64,000 bases of DNA from Nephrocerus scutellatus (taxonomy: Eukaryota; Arthropoda; Insecta; Diptera; Pipunculidae): positions 24,272,254 through 24,336,253 of the forward strand of contig OX352765.1 in the NCBI GenBank assembly GCA_947095585.1, written 5' to 3'. The position numbers and the translations under genes were made by a program. Within the stretch, counting starts at the first letter, position 1, and every line of letters begins with the position of its first letter. Shown one piece after another: positions 36,066-46,929 of the stretch. The notes under the pieces are model-generated. The model had not been told where the DNA came from. It worked only from the letters and a program-made list of their open reading frames with translations, and ran no database searches.

Positions 36066-36374
36066 CATGCGCAAAAACCTCGTTTTGCGTTGTTTCGATT
36101 TGCGTCCTCAAAAAAATCGGTTTATGTTGTTCCCTCAATTTGCGTCGCTATCTGGATGAACAAGTTTTACATACACCCAAATTTTTATTAAATGAAAACG
36201 GCAATGGCTTTCAAAATAAATTTTTATCAAAACAAAGTTAATTTATGCTGCTTATATTTTTATTTTTTAAATCCCGTTTTTAAGACTATGTATGATACAT
36301 ATAGAAATAAAATATTTATATCAAATTAAATTAGTTTTTTAGTGAATTGAATAAATCAAAATTTTCAATCTTTG

Positions 36375-36695
36375 GAACCAATCTACTACCGGGCCCGGAG
36401 TCTCCAAAATTTTTACAAAAAGTGTTTTCCATCGGAGATACACATGTGTATTAAATTTAAAGAAAATCGGGTACTTTTTGTAAAATATTTGTATAGGAGC
36501 CCTCCGACCCCGAGGCCCGAGGGGCCCCAAATTTTAATAGAGAGTGTTGTCATAGGAGATACATATGTGTGCAAAGTTTCAATAAAATCGGCCTTTAGGA
36601 AGTGGGTTTAAACTTGATCAGAAGATTTGGTGTGCCAGCCAGCCAGCCAGACAGCCACTGGCACGCTAAGTTAATATAGAGAATTTAAAAATTGA
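36375..36695 (-). mobile_element. Helentron-like short interspersed element
   Basis: Minus-strand copy. The TCTCTATATTAACTT end is at about 36685-36671, preceded inward by a GGCTGGCTGGCTGG run (36640-36655) and the AACCCACTTCC motif (36607-36597). Two internal ACACATGTGT/ATCGGG/GACCCCG units of about 120 bp follow. The 3' hairpin end is absent. Confidence 0.65.
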
Positions 36696-37145
36696 AGAAA
36701 ATCGGATTAATTTTTTTAAAAAATTTGTATGGGGCCTCACGACCCCGGGGCCCAAGGTCTCCAAAATTTTTACAAAAAGTGTAGTTCATCGGAGATACAC
36801 TTGTATATCAAATTTGAAGAAAATCTGGGGGACTCACGACCCCAGTGCCCGGTGTGTCCAACATTTAAAAAAAAAAGTGTTTTCTATCGCAGATACACAT
36901 GTATATAAAATTTAATGAAAATCGGGTAAATTTTGTAAAATATTTGTATGGGAGCCCCCCGACCCCGGGGCCAGAGGGACCCAAAATTTTAATAGAAAGT
37001 GTTGTCATCGGAGATATGCATTTGTTAAAAATTTAATGAATTCGGACTTTGGAAAGTGGGTTAAAAATTGATAGCAAGATTCCACGACAAACAAACAAAA
37101 ACAAGCACACGGGCACGTGAAGTTAATATAGAGAATTTAATAAAA
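36696..37145 (-). mobile_element. Helentron-like short interspersed element, second copy in tandem
   Basis: It abuts the previous copy in the same orientation. TCTCTATATTAACTTC is at about 37136-37121 and three internal units lie between 36696 and 37080. Microsatellite expansion is weaker here (CAAACAAACAAA). Confidence 0.65.
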
Positions 37146-37489
37146 ATAAAAAGTTGACTTCTGCAGCAATCAAGCAAAACGCTACCGGTAACTGCAATTG
37201 TACTGTCAACTACACTAAAATGAATTTAACGCTGCGTTTATACAATTATAATGTTATACAAATAGAAAATCATTTGTTGTCTTCCATTATGCTCAAGTCC
37301 TACAAACTAGATGGGAGTAAATGATATAACGAACAAGACTTTTCGTTTTTATAATTTAAATAAATCTCAAATCCAGAAAAGCCTAATGTCAAAAGTAAAA
37401 ACAGTGTTAGAAAGTCGTGGGTTTTCTCAAAAAGACTCCCCAAAAGACCTTCAAAATACCCCCAAAAGACACCCAAAAGGCCCTTAATG

Positions 37490-37585
37490 ACCATATCCCA
37501 GAATTTCCATAGTAACAGGTCTTTTAGTAGCACCTTAGTCGTACATACCAAATTTCATAGAAATCGCTTGAAAAATTACTTAGTT
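37490..37585. repeat. Short dispersed repeat copy
   Basis: ATGACCATATCCCAGAATTT and the following text match 11590-11690 and 27838-27940 with substitutions. Confidence 0.6.
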
Positions 37586-37589
37586 AAAA

Positions 37590-39282
37590 TAATTCAAAAA
37601 TGTAACAAAATCGCAACTCAAAATCGTAACACAAAATTAATTTTGATACCGTATTAAAATTTCTCCTCACCACTGATAAAGTAGTTTCATTTACAAAAAT
37701 TATGTACCTTCTTGAGGGAAATTTAAGGGAATTTAAATTTTTAAAACGGGAAAGAGGTAGTAAATCATGGAAATAATGAGGACAAGAATACTAACACTGC
37801 CAATCTTTCAGAAATTATATATACAGCATCACCTAGTGACTAGTGCGGGTAGTTATTAAAGTAGTCTCATAAAACTGCTGTAATGTTATTTGTCTGTGCA
37901 TAATGGAAGACAGCAGTTGTCTTCTATTAAGATTCCAATAACAAATTACTATTAACGGCACTTAACTATTGCGCCTTATGGTTGTACTAGTTAACCTAGT
38001 GGCAGTAGGCGACCAATTACTACTTTTAACTAAAAATATAACAGAAACGTTATAAGTAGTTGCAAATAGTTGTCCAAGCTAATCGGTAATTTGCACCACT
38101 AAACTGTTTTACTAATCAAATAATAATAGAATTGGTTCGAATATATGGTATTTTGTAAAGTGACATCTACAATTTCAGATCGAAAATCGAAAATACGGCA
38201 GTCATCATATTTCTGCTTGGTTGACATGACCTCGTATGCGATAATATTTCAGTACCAGCTTAAACTTTTGTTGTGTTTCTATTTCTATTTTGATAGCAGT
38301 TTTCCGACTGCGTACACATTTCTTAACGTATTGATAAACGCGGCAAAGACGATTCTCAACCAAGATAAAAATTACAAGCATTTATTATTGTTTTTCTAAG
38401 TTGTATAGAAATATGTAGGTAGGTACATATGTAGTATGCAGCTCATATTGCGCCTTGAAGTAGAAAAGAAAAACGTGCGATAAGAAACGAAGCGTTTTTG
38501 ATACGCATCATAAATGGAACCCAATTGAAAAGTTCCATCAGTCGGTCTCTGGTTGCCATTGCTGTTCGCTGTCGTTCATTGTTCGTTGCAATAAACATCC
38601 CCTACAGCACCAACCACCAACCATCATATTTGCAAAACGGTCGCACTCACAAGCCGCGTGTTATCAGCTCGACAGAAGAAACAACAAAACAACAACGCAG
38701 TCGCAATCAGTAAAATTGTTTGTGAAAATATCAACAAAGCATTGAGCGAGTGTCGAGTGACACGTAGGAACAATCAGCTGAGGGCCTACGCCTCCACCTG
38801 TTCTAACGGACGGTAGAATCTCCATCTCATCTCGCGCTGTTCTGTCATATCATACTGTAGTCTGTATGCATCAGTTGCGTGTTCTGTTCTGAGAAAATAA
38901 ATCGATAGTGCGCTGCTCGGCTGTGTGTTCTGTGTACGGCGAACCTCGGTACAAATTTGCAAGTCGCACACCGAATTGTGCTGCTTTTATTCTTTATTGC
39001 GATTCACTGTGTCGGGCTAGTGCGTTTGGTGTGCAATAATTCTCTTAAATTAATCCTCAAAACTACAACTTCACTGTCATCGTCGTGAGTGCCGCGAATC
39101 GAGATTCACCGCGAGAGAATTGAATTACTATTTTCGGAACCGGTTTTTTCTGTAGAACAGTCTAGCCATTCAGGAGAAGTAGTTTTTACCTTTTGTTGAA
39201 CGTGTTTCGTCTCTCGTGTGCGTGTTTTTGTCTGTCAAGTCGTCTGGTTGTAACATATTACGAGGGAGTGTGTGTCGCTGAA
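37590..39282. other. Upstream region and presumed 5' UTR of the Galk gene
   Basis: No coding segment recognised. GC rises from about 38500, and stop codons occur in all frames before the Galk start at 39283. This last 0.7 kb is the natural place for the promoter and 5' UTR. I see no convincing TATA box; the transcription start cannot be placed from sequence alone. Confidence 0.4.
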
Positions 39283-39443
39283 ATGTCAACAGCATGCGTA
39301 AATGGTGCTACTGAGGACACCTATGTGTCGGTAGCTGAGCTAGCAAAATCGAATCGTTGGTACAATCGACTAAACGAACTACGCGAATTCTATGTCGTAC
39401 AGTTTGGTTCACAACCGACATTTTTTGTACGAGTTCCGGGAAG
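39283..39443 (+). CDS. Galk: Galk exon 1
   Basis: Codes MSTACVNGATEDTYVSV through VRVPG plus the first two bases of the Arg codon of the GRVNIIGEH motif. The donor is AAG|GTAAAT. Upstream of the ATG the frame is open for 30 codons but has no other ATG, so 39283 is chosen. The base at -3 is a purine. Confidence 0.92.
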
Positions 39444-42400
39444 GTAAATAGCAAATTGTTTGCATTGGTTTGGTTTAAGTAGGCGACAGAACTATCGAAC
39501 TTGACTGTAAGTTTTAATCGACAAATCAAAAAAAAAATCAAAACTGATAGTGTGAACGCCTGACTGACTGACTGACTGACACTCGAAACTGATCACTTAC
39601 AAAATTTTTTGCGGTTGACTGTCAGTCAGTGGGCCATGTTTTCCTATTATCGATAATGTGTACACAAATTCTTCATCAGCTGTTATTTTTAACGTGAAAG
39701 TACGTTATGGACATGGATGAAGAAAGGAGATTTTTAGAAGAATTTGTGTGCGTCTGTTTGTGGGACATAACGAGCTCAGAATACTTCATATGTGATAAAA
39801 AATTATGGGTATCGCAATTGATGGAAATTATTAAAAAATACAAGGCAAGAGGCTACAGATCACAAGAATGAGCAACAAACATGCTTTTTGTTGGTTGTCC
39901 ATCTTTTCTCTTCGAAAATTAGAGGTTGACTGTTGGTTTGACTGTCAAACCATCCTACTAAATTGACATCTGTTTTGTTTTACAGTCAGGTTCGATAGTC
40001 TGTCAGCCGCTTTAGGTATTAGGTTTTGGAATTGGGTGCCATTTTGTACAGAAATTCAAAAATTATAACTACATGTATTAAATTACAAAAAACTAGTTGA
40101 AGTCATCAGTGAAGAAAGTTTTTAAAAAAAGAGTGTTCTTTATGTGTATAAAAAAAGGCCAGCTGGCACAAATATTAGCTATCGGCAAGCCAACCTCTAA
40201 TAAGCTGACCGTGCAATTAAATTAACAAAAATGCGGTAAAAAACAGCTTTAACATTTCAATCCCCAGAAATAAATACTTTTTTATATTGTTGAGGCTTTC
40301 GAATCCGTAAAGGATTTTGCAAATTTCCAGAGACTACCAATATTATATACAGAAATATCTAGCAAAGACCAGAATATTGTGATACTTTCCCTTATTTACA
40401 TTACGCTCGCAAGTACATAAGGAGCCATCTATGTCATTCTATGTACAACAGTCATTCATAATTGATAATCGATTTACTTATTCTATTAGTCTACGGATCA
40501 CGCTGTGCGCAATGACAATTGACAAAATTTCTCAATTCAAAATTCTTATTCCTTTTAATCTACTACTAACTACTTTTCGTTACAATATTCATGCACAACA
40601 CAAATGGTCGCGAGAAGCTAGGCCTTGAACCGCAACGGTTCGTCACGCTGAATATTGTTATTGTTGTTTTAAGGTTGGTAATGGATTTTGCAACTAAAAA
40701 CACAACAGCAGTTCCTTTGTCACAAATTACAGCATTTATTCCAAAAAGCAAGAGTTTACAAATTCACACTGTAGATTGCATAGCATAAATAACACTTATA
40801 TTCACAATAACACCAATAACACTGCACTTGCATGTACATGTACTCTGGTACAGATCCAGTCAATAACTTAGGATAACTAAAACTCACTGCCACACAGTTA
40901 GGACTATTTCTAGTCAATTCTGTTACATTTGAACTATCTAGCGAGTACCAGAACATACAGGTAATTTCTTTTATATAACTGAGCAAAACAAGTACATATA
41001 TGAAAGTAGATAGTTCAAATGGAATAAATAACATATATAAGTACATACAAGTGCAAGTACATGTATGAGTACATACCAGTGCATCTACTATTAGAACAGC
41101 GACACATACGAGTAAACTAAATAATGGAATAGAACCCAAAACCTATGTTCTTATACGTGTTGTTTATTGCTTTTGAACTTTTATATACAGTGTGGCTTCA
41201 TCCCAGGCAAATCAATAACTGATCAGATTTACACCCTTAGGCAGGTGATGGAAAATTGTCTATATTTTCAAAACTCACTGCGCCATCTTTTTATAGCCTT
41301 AAAAAGACGCCTATCAATATGATAGCATAGCCAGAGTAGAACTTTATAAGGCCATGAGAGAATTCGGCATCCCAAATAAACTGACACAACTATGAAGGTT
41401 GACCATTACCATGGTTATAAGCCAAGTAAAAATATCAAGCCCATTCAACATATATAACGGGCTCCGACAAGTGGATGGACTGGACTGCGTACTCTTCAAC
41501 CTGGTGTTGGATACAGTTATCCGAGCCTCTGACGTAACGTCGAGAGGAACAATCCTCTATCAGTCCATTCAGATACTAGCTTTCGCAGACGACATCGACA
41601 TCGTTGGTAAAACCAAAGGGCTGTACAGGAAGCTTTCATCCAGATCGAGCGGGCTGCACGAAATCTGGGGCTGCACATAAATGAGAGGCAAACAAAGTAC
41701 ATGAAGATCCAACATTGGTCCCTCAATTAAAATAGTCGAGCACGAATTTGAAGTAGGGCAATACTTGAACTATCTCGGGTCAACTGTAGCAGCCGATGAC
41801 ATCATGGTTGCTCAAAGCCAACAAAGCCTACTTTACTCTGTCAAGACTCTTCAAATCCAGGAATTTAACCATAACACCCAAGCTGCTGGTGAATAAGACA
41901 ATGGTCATACCAGTACTTACATATGGATTCGAGATTGGGGTGCTTAGCAAAAAGCATTCTGATCTATTAGCCGCGTTCGAGAGAAAAGTCTTACGGAGAA
42001 TTGTTGGCCCCGTATGTGAGAAAGAAAGATTTCGGAGACTCTATAATGATGAGATCTACGAGCGTTACCACGATGTCGACATCGTGAAGAGAATTAAGTT
42101 CGGTAGGCTCCGGTGGGCAGGGCACCTAGTTCGCATGAGCGAAGAGGATCCTGCTCGGAAGGCCGGCCATTGCCTTTGATGACATTGTTTACTTCGACGA
42201 TAACGTCACTGAAATTTTGGCACCGAAAATAGAAAACGATGAAAGCGGTAATGGAAGTGACGATATATTTTCGGCTATTAAGATACAAATGTGGTATGTA
42301 TTGATTTGCACTTCTTGGGTCTTCCGTAGAATCTGCCGCAGTGTGAATATTTGGTCGACTATGGATTTTTCCTGGCCCGAATATGCAGTAATATGGGCCA

Positions 42401-45400
42401 ATCAGATTCTTATTGAGTGACTCTAGGTGTTCACTACAGATGATAGGATTTTACAGGCACTGTTAGGGAGACCTCTTCCTATAAAATTGGTGCAGACTAC
42501 TAAAGGTCAACTTTTTTGTGGATTTGTGGATCTGGCAAATTGAGATTCCGTCCATGAGGGATTCTTTCATCTGAACAAATTTTAAAGATAAGCTAGTGCA
42601 TGCTTTTTACCAAGCCATTTCCCGCAATTTTAAAAAGTTCGCTCGGCAGGCCGTCAGGGCCAACAGCTTTGTTCTTCTTAAGTTTGGATCTGGTGGACGG
42701 AAATTCATCCAGGTTTAGTGGTTCGTTTTGCCTGACAGAGAAATGTTTATCGCCATTTAACAGTCAACGGAAGTAGTCTTTCCATGTTTTTCAGCACTGT
42801 CTGTGATTCCACCACGGGAAAGGTTCTGTTCGTGTTTTGTGGCTTCGACATTTTCCTTTTTCCCATCAGTAAAAATTCCGAGCATTGTTCATGGAGTAGC
42901 TCCTCTCAATGTCTTCGATTGTTGTTAGTGTTTCTATCGCCTTTTGTGGTCGTAGAACTCACGAGTATGTCTCGTCCTTATTTATGTCTATTAATGCATC
43001 TTGTCAGTATTCGTCATAAAAATTGAATGCAACCTTGTTCATTAGTGCCTTGGCAGCGAGGATCAGATTCTACCCTTGGAAGTTAATGCTGGTGGTAGAG
43101 GATTCCTCGAAAAGGTTGCGGTATACGCGTTCGGCGAAGATTCTGGTAGTCTCTTGTGATTGTAGCCGTTCGACGTTATATTCTCTCACAGGGGTTCCCC
43201 GTTGTTGTGGCATTTGTGATATCCACGTTAATGTTGGCCGCTTGGGATGTGCGGACATCTAGAATACTGGAGGAATATCTCGCCTCGATCGCATCGTGAT
43301 CAATTTGGTTGACGGTGTTTTGATTCGAATGTGGTCAAGTTTCCTTGTGGACAAGTTAAATAGCCTAAGTTTCTAAGATTCTACCCTTGGAAGTTAATGC
43401 TGGTGGTAGAGGATTCCTCGAAAAGGTTGTGGTATACGCGTTCGGCGAAGATTCTGGTAGTCTCTTGTGATTGCAGCCGTTCGACGTTATATTCTCTCAC
43501 AGGGGTTCCCCGTTGTTGTGGCATTTGTGATATCCACGTTAATGTTGGCCGCTTGGGATGTGCGGACATCTAGAATACTGGAGGAATATCTCGTCTCGAT
43601 CGCATCGTGATCAATTTGGTTGACGGTGTTTTAATTCGAATGTGGTCAAGTTTCCTTGTGGACAAGTTAAATAGCCTAAGTCCGTTTCCAGAAGTGGTAT
43701 CGTGTAGGCTGCGTTACTGTACCTTCAGTTTAGTTCATCTGACGTCATTGCTTGAATCAGCGTATCGTTCACATGAAAATTAACTGATTTCTGGCCTTTT
43801 TCGAAAACGAAATACACTTTTACCCATCCCAATCCCTATTTCCTTTCTTCGTTCCTCTCTCCGACAAATCGACCCAGCAATATTAACATTTTTATTCCTT
43901 TTCACAGAGTCAACATCATTGGGGAGCATGTCGATTATTGTGGATATCCCGTACTGCCTATGGCTATTGACCAATGTATACTACTTGCGGTCGGATACTC
44001 TGAGGAGGATAGTTTGTTCAACCTAAGGAACATCGATAGAAAATTCGAAAATTACAAGTGCGACTTAAATTCCATCCGGTAAGAGAGGCGAAAGATTTGC
44101 AAAGAAATGAAATTAATTAAATGTAACATTTCACCCCCAATCACCCGATCAACAGAACAGAATTGCCACAATCGGGTGGTCCGGCATGGTACAAATACTT
44201 TTTGTGTGGTGTTAAGGGCATTTACGAGACCATCGAAGGGGATTTTCGACCGATTGGTATGTCCGTCGCGCTTTGTGGAAACATTCCACCCGCTTCGGGA
44301 TTATCGAGCTCCAGTGCGCTCGTCAGCTCAGCGACACTCGCCACAGCTTTCGTGCATCACATACCGCTTAATCGTAAGTTTCTGGCTTCCATTTCGGCCG
44401 GCTGCGAACGTTACATTGGCACTCAAGGTGGTGGAATGGACCAAGCGATAGCTTATCTAGGCAAGGCCGGTTGCGCTCAGTTCATCGAATTCCATCCAGA
44501 GCTGAAGGCAACGCCAATTCAATTGCCGCAAGGTGCTTGCTTTGTCGTCGCCAATAGCTTAGCTGAAATCAACAAAGCGGCTTCGTCGGACTACAACCAG
44601 CGGGTAGTTGAATGTCGTTTGGGTTGCCGCTTAATGGCCAAGCAGAAAAGCTTCCAAAACTGGAGAGAAATAACGCGCTTCGCCCAGCTTCAGTCAGATC
44701 TTAGCTGCGACCTCAGCGAACTGGAAGCGCTGGCGCTGAAGTATCTTTCGAAAGAGCTATACACGCGGGAAGATCTGATCGAAGAACTCGGCGTTTTAGC
44801 TGATGAATTCGATGCCGAATTCCTTACAGCGAACACACGAGAAATGACGCATTTTAAACTCCGTCAGCGAGCACTCCACGTAATTCAAGGTGAGACACTT
44901 TGCACACTCATAGCCATATTACAACATCCCTGGTAAAATTCCTAATAATCCGCCCCACAGAATCAATGCGAGTGACCAAATTTCGTGCAATTTGCGAAGC
45001 ACTCAGTTGTGGTGCCATCGGCAATGGCAATGGCATCGATGAAAACTCAGCCAACGGCATCAAAATCACTTCTGCCAACGGCGACACTAAGGACGCCATA
45101 TATCCAATATCAATGCTCTCGAAATTGATGTGTCAATCACATGATAGCCTTCGCAATCTGTACGAGTGCTCCCACCCGGACTTGGATCGCCTTATTGATA
45201 TCTCTCAAGAAGCTGGAGTAGGTGGGCGGCTCACCGGGGCAGGGTATGAGTCGTCTGCGTAGACTGAACGCTCGCAAATCATTCATCGGTTGTAATTAAT
45301 TTTTTTTTTGCTTTTGCAGCTGGGGTGGTTGCATTGTGGCTCTGTGCGATTCCATGGAATCGTCTAGTAAATACATTCAAGTGCTCAAGGAGAAGTACTT

Positions 45401-45512
45401 CGATGCATTGGAACCGAATGCCATCATCAAGAAACAATGCAGTCTCGATGAAGTGGTTTTTGCATCGTTTCCATGCAACGGAGCAGAAATATTTTTGGCG
45501 GAGCGTCATTGA
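39283..45512 (+). CDS. Galk: N-acetylgalactosamine/galactokinase family protein (GALK2-like), 5 exons
   Basis: CDS = join(39283-39443, 43908-44078, 44156-44889, 44961-45243, 45320-45512); 513 codons, phases 2,2,1,2, all introns GT-AG. The enzyme is a cytosolic GHMP kinase that phosphorylates C1 of galactose or GalNAc with ATP. Motifs in order: N-terminal substrate-binding PGRVNIIGEHVDYCGY (residues 52-67), ATP-binding GNIPPASGLSSSSALV (152-167), GGGMDQAI with the likely catalytic base Asp206, and GGRLTGAGWGGC (443-454) spanning the last intron. The GNIPP..GLSSSSALV form favours the GALK2/fly Galk branch over GALK1. The start is the first ATG of the open frame. Human GALK2 is about 458 residues, so this protein is longer, partly from a low-complexity stretch at 375-400. 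Intron 1 (4464 bp) holds a Harbinger-like element, a SINE tail and two opposed LINEs. No disabling change was seen. Which sugar it prefers cannot be told from sequence. Confidence 0.95.
39478..40011. mobile_element. PIF/Harbinger-like element in Galk intron 1
   Basis: Terminal inverted repeats: AGTAGGCGACAGAACTATCG from 39478 and, reading back from 40011, AGCGGCTGACAGACTATCG, followed in both by AAC and a TGACTGTAA stretch. The target duplication is TTA (39475-39477 and 40012-40014), the TWA type used by PIF/Harbinger. About 534 bp. It includes a (TGAC)n run at 39560-39580 and a 54-codon MADF-like frame. No DDE transposase is present, so it is non-autonomous. Confidence 0.7.
39707..39871 (+). 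CDS. Short MADF-like ORF inside the Harbinger-like element
   Basis: 54 codons from ATG to TGA. After MDMDEER comes FLEEFVCVCLWDITSSEYFI, then WVSQLMEIIKKYKARGY, with the Leu/Trp-Asp spacing of the first half of a MADF (Myb/SANT-like) domain. Harbinger elements carry a second gene encoding a Myb/SANT-like or MADF protein that helps the transposase reach DNA. The domain is truncated after its first helices, and 5' or 3' exons were not found. It may be a relic rather than an expressed gene. Confidence 0.45.
   Translation: MDMDEERRFLEEFVCVCLWDITSSEYFICDKKLWVSQLMEIIKKYKARGYRSQE
40591..40668 (+). mobile_element. SINE 3' tail fragment in Galk intron 1
   Basis: ATGCACAACACAAATGGTCG, then GAGAAGCTAGGCCTTGAAC and a (TTG/TTA)n tail match the last part of the SINE at 29213-29506. 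Confidence 0.8.
41190..42165 (+). mobile_element. RTE-like LINE in Galk intron 1, sense
   Basis: Starts with CGFIPGKSITDQIYTLRQVM (41195-41255). A diverged palm follows, then SSPFNIYNGLRQVDGLDCVLF (41430-41495), LAFADDIDIVGKT (41575-41612), FNYLGST-like text and LTYGFEIGVLSKKHSDLLAA, then LRWAGHLVRMSEEDPARK (42107-42160). It stops abruptly at GGCCGGCCA. Several frameshifts are present. The same family occurs at 11690-13215 and 23271-24100. The FADD form of the catalytic box is kept. Confidence 0.88.
42180..43690 (-). mobile_element. RTE-like LINE in Galk intron 1, antisense
   Basis: Read on the minus strand from 43690: a linker HPKRPTLTWISQMPQQRGTP and RIFAERVYRNLFEESSTTSI (duplicated, see the 311-bp repeat). 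Degraded palm text follows near 42650-42720. Then AYSGQEKSIVDQIFTLRQIL and RKTQEVQINTYH (42400-42300). It lies tail toward the sense copy at 41190-42165. No complete frame remains. Confidence 0.82.
43065..43683. repeat. 311-bp tandem duplication within the antisense LINE
   Basis: AGATTCTACCCTTGGAAGTT begins at 43065 and again at 43376. The two copies agree through GACAAGTTAAATAGCCTAAG with only a few substitutions (for example GGTTGCGG/GGTTGTGG and TGTAGCC/TGCAGCC). Each holds the same 62-codon minus-strand LINE segment. Confidence 0.95.
43908..44078 (+). CDS. Galk: Galk exon 2
   Basis: Acceptor TTCACAG|AGTCAAC. The first base completes Arg54, then VNIIGEHVDYCGYPVLPMAI, the galactokinase signature. 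It ends at ATCCG|GTAAGAG with two bases of residue 111. Confidence 0.93.
44156..44889 (+). CDS. Galk: Galk exon 3 (central kinase domain)
   Basis: Of the two nearby acceptors (after 44155 and after 44160), only the first keeps phase, giving R-TELPQSGGPAWYKYF. It holds the ATP-binding loop and Asp206, and ends CAAG|GTGAGA. Intron 2 is 77 bp. Confidence 0.93.
44961..45243 (+). CDS. Galk: Galk exon 4
   Basis: Acceptor CCCCACAG|AATCAATG. Codes ESMRVTKFRAICEALSCGAI, then a polar low-complexity insert rich in Gly, Asn, Asp and Ser (residues 375-400), then PISMLSKLMCQSHDSL and GGRLTGA. Donor GCAGG|GTATGAG. Intron 3 is 71 bp. Confidence 0.93.
45320..45512 (+). CDS. Galk: Galk exon 5 and stop
   Basis: Acceptor TTTTGCAG|CTGGGGTGG completes GWGGC. 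The exon continues IVALCDSMESSSKYIQVLKE and ends FLAERH, TGA at 45510-45512. Intron 4 is 76 bp. Confidence 0.93.
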
Positions 45513-45599
45513 AAAAAATTGGAGGCAACGACGTCAATGTGATTATGAAATAATGAAGAATCGTTTTTGTGACCCATTTTGAACTTGTCACTTTACTTG

Positions 45600-45605
45600 A
45601 ATAAA
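45600..45605 (+). promoter_or_regulatory. Likely polyadenylation signal of Galk
   Basis: AATAAA 88 bp after the Galk stop codon, followed by a T-rich and GTG-bearing stretch (45615-45650). Confidence 0.7.
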
Positions 45606-45674
45606 TTATTGTATTCTATTTGTGTTTTTGGTTTTTTTATTGAATCGGATTAATGTTAGTGTATGATAGGTTAG

Positions 45675-45751
45675 GTTACGTTGTGTTAGGTTATAGGTTA
45701 GATTGGATTCAAACCTAATTTAATCTAACCTATAACCAAACCCAACGTAAC
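45675..45751. repeat. Imperfect 30-bp inverted repeat of TAACC-type sequence
   Basis: GTTACGTTGTGTTAGGTTAT onward (45675-45704) pairs with 45722-45751 at 28 of 30 positions, with a 17-bp loop. The arms resemble the TAACC-rich 3' ends of the R1/I-like LINEs here. Confidence 0.85.
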
Positions 45752-46929
45752 GTTTGGGTTTAAGTATAATCATAATCAAGAAAATGTTCGAACTCGGGAT
45801 TTTTGCAGATTTACCCATTTCCGTATCTCCCGAGTCAGAAAAAGCAAAGAAAAAATCTCTGTCTGTCTGTCGGCTGAATTTATGGAGATGAAAATTCATA
45901 TTTAAGATTTTAACATAAATCGGGATGGGCAGTTGATTTAGGCAAAAATCGGCCAACTGGAAATGGCTGTTTACTTGTACAGTTTTTCGAGTTTTTTCAA
46001 ATATCTAAAGAAGTATAGCACTTATCAGAAATCTGTTGAATTGTGTGTTGAGACATTTACTGGAGATTTCGGCCCCGTCCGTAAAAGAAAGTCGTGTTGT
46101 GGCGACACCTCCATTATATTAGTGGTAAGTACTGCACGACTATAACTAGTGTCATGCAAGGTGCTTTACTACACGTTTTAGAATGGGGTAGCAGAGTAGG
46201 ACTATCCATCAATCCTTGCAAAAATGTTCTAGTGCCTTTCACGAAAAAGAAGAGTAGTCGATTTCCGACCTATCATCATCAAAGGCACCACGTTAGATTA
46301 TTCCACTGAAGTTATATATCTCGACGTCATCCTTGATAAACGGCTAAACTGGAATTCTCATATAAGGCCCGCCGTCTAACGCGCCACTATAGTCTTGTTG
46401 GCTAGTAGATGCCTATACGGCAGAACTTTGGGTCTAAATCTTAAAATGTTACATTGGATGTATACAATGATGGTGAGACCTATTATCACGTACGCGGCCA
46501 TCGTTTTGGTGGCCGAAAGTTCTTGAACGGACGCTTCAAAAGCTACAAAGAATTGTCTTTCTAGGTATAACGGGTGCCATACGCACCTGCGCTACGACTA
46601 TATTAGAAGCTGCTATAGGGCTTTCACCCTTGCAAATCTTCAGACGGCTGCTAGATGCGCTATTAAGCTTCAACTAGAATACGGGTATAAACCAGGTGAC
46701 TTTGTGGGACACCTGAAGATTCTTAACTCAATTCTTGAAAGCGACATATTCTGCACAATCCCCGACATTATGGTCAGGGAGCACTGTTTCGGCAGGTTAT
46801 TTGAGGACCGGATAAATTGGTGCAATGGTGGTCCGGCACTGGACGCTTGAAGTCCGGTCTGGTATACAGATGGATCGAAGATGGAAACTGGAATTGGAGC
46901 TGGTGGACCCATTATCAAAGTCTCGATAA

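Noticed and set aside
39193..39282. Upstream extension of the Galk reading frame
   Set aside because: The frame is open for 30 codons but contains no ATG, so translation most likely starts at 39283.
44107..44451. Alternative frame ORF overlapping Galk exon 3
   Set aside because: Shadow of the conserved kinase frame; no domain.
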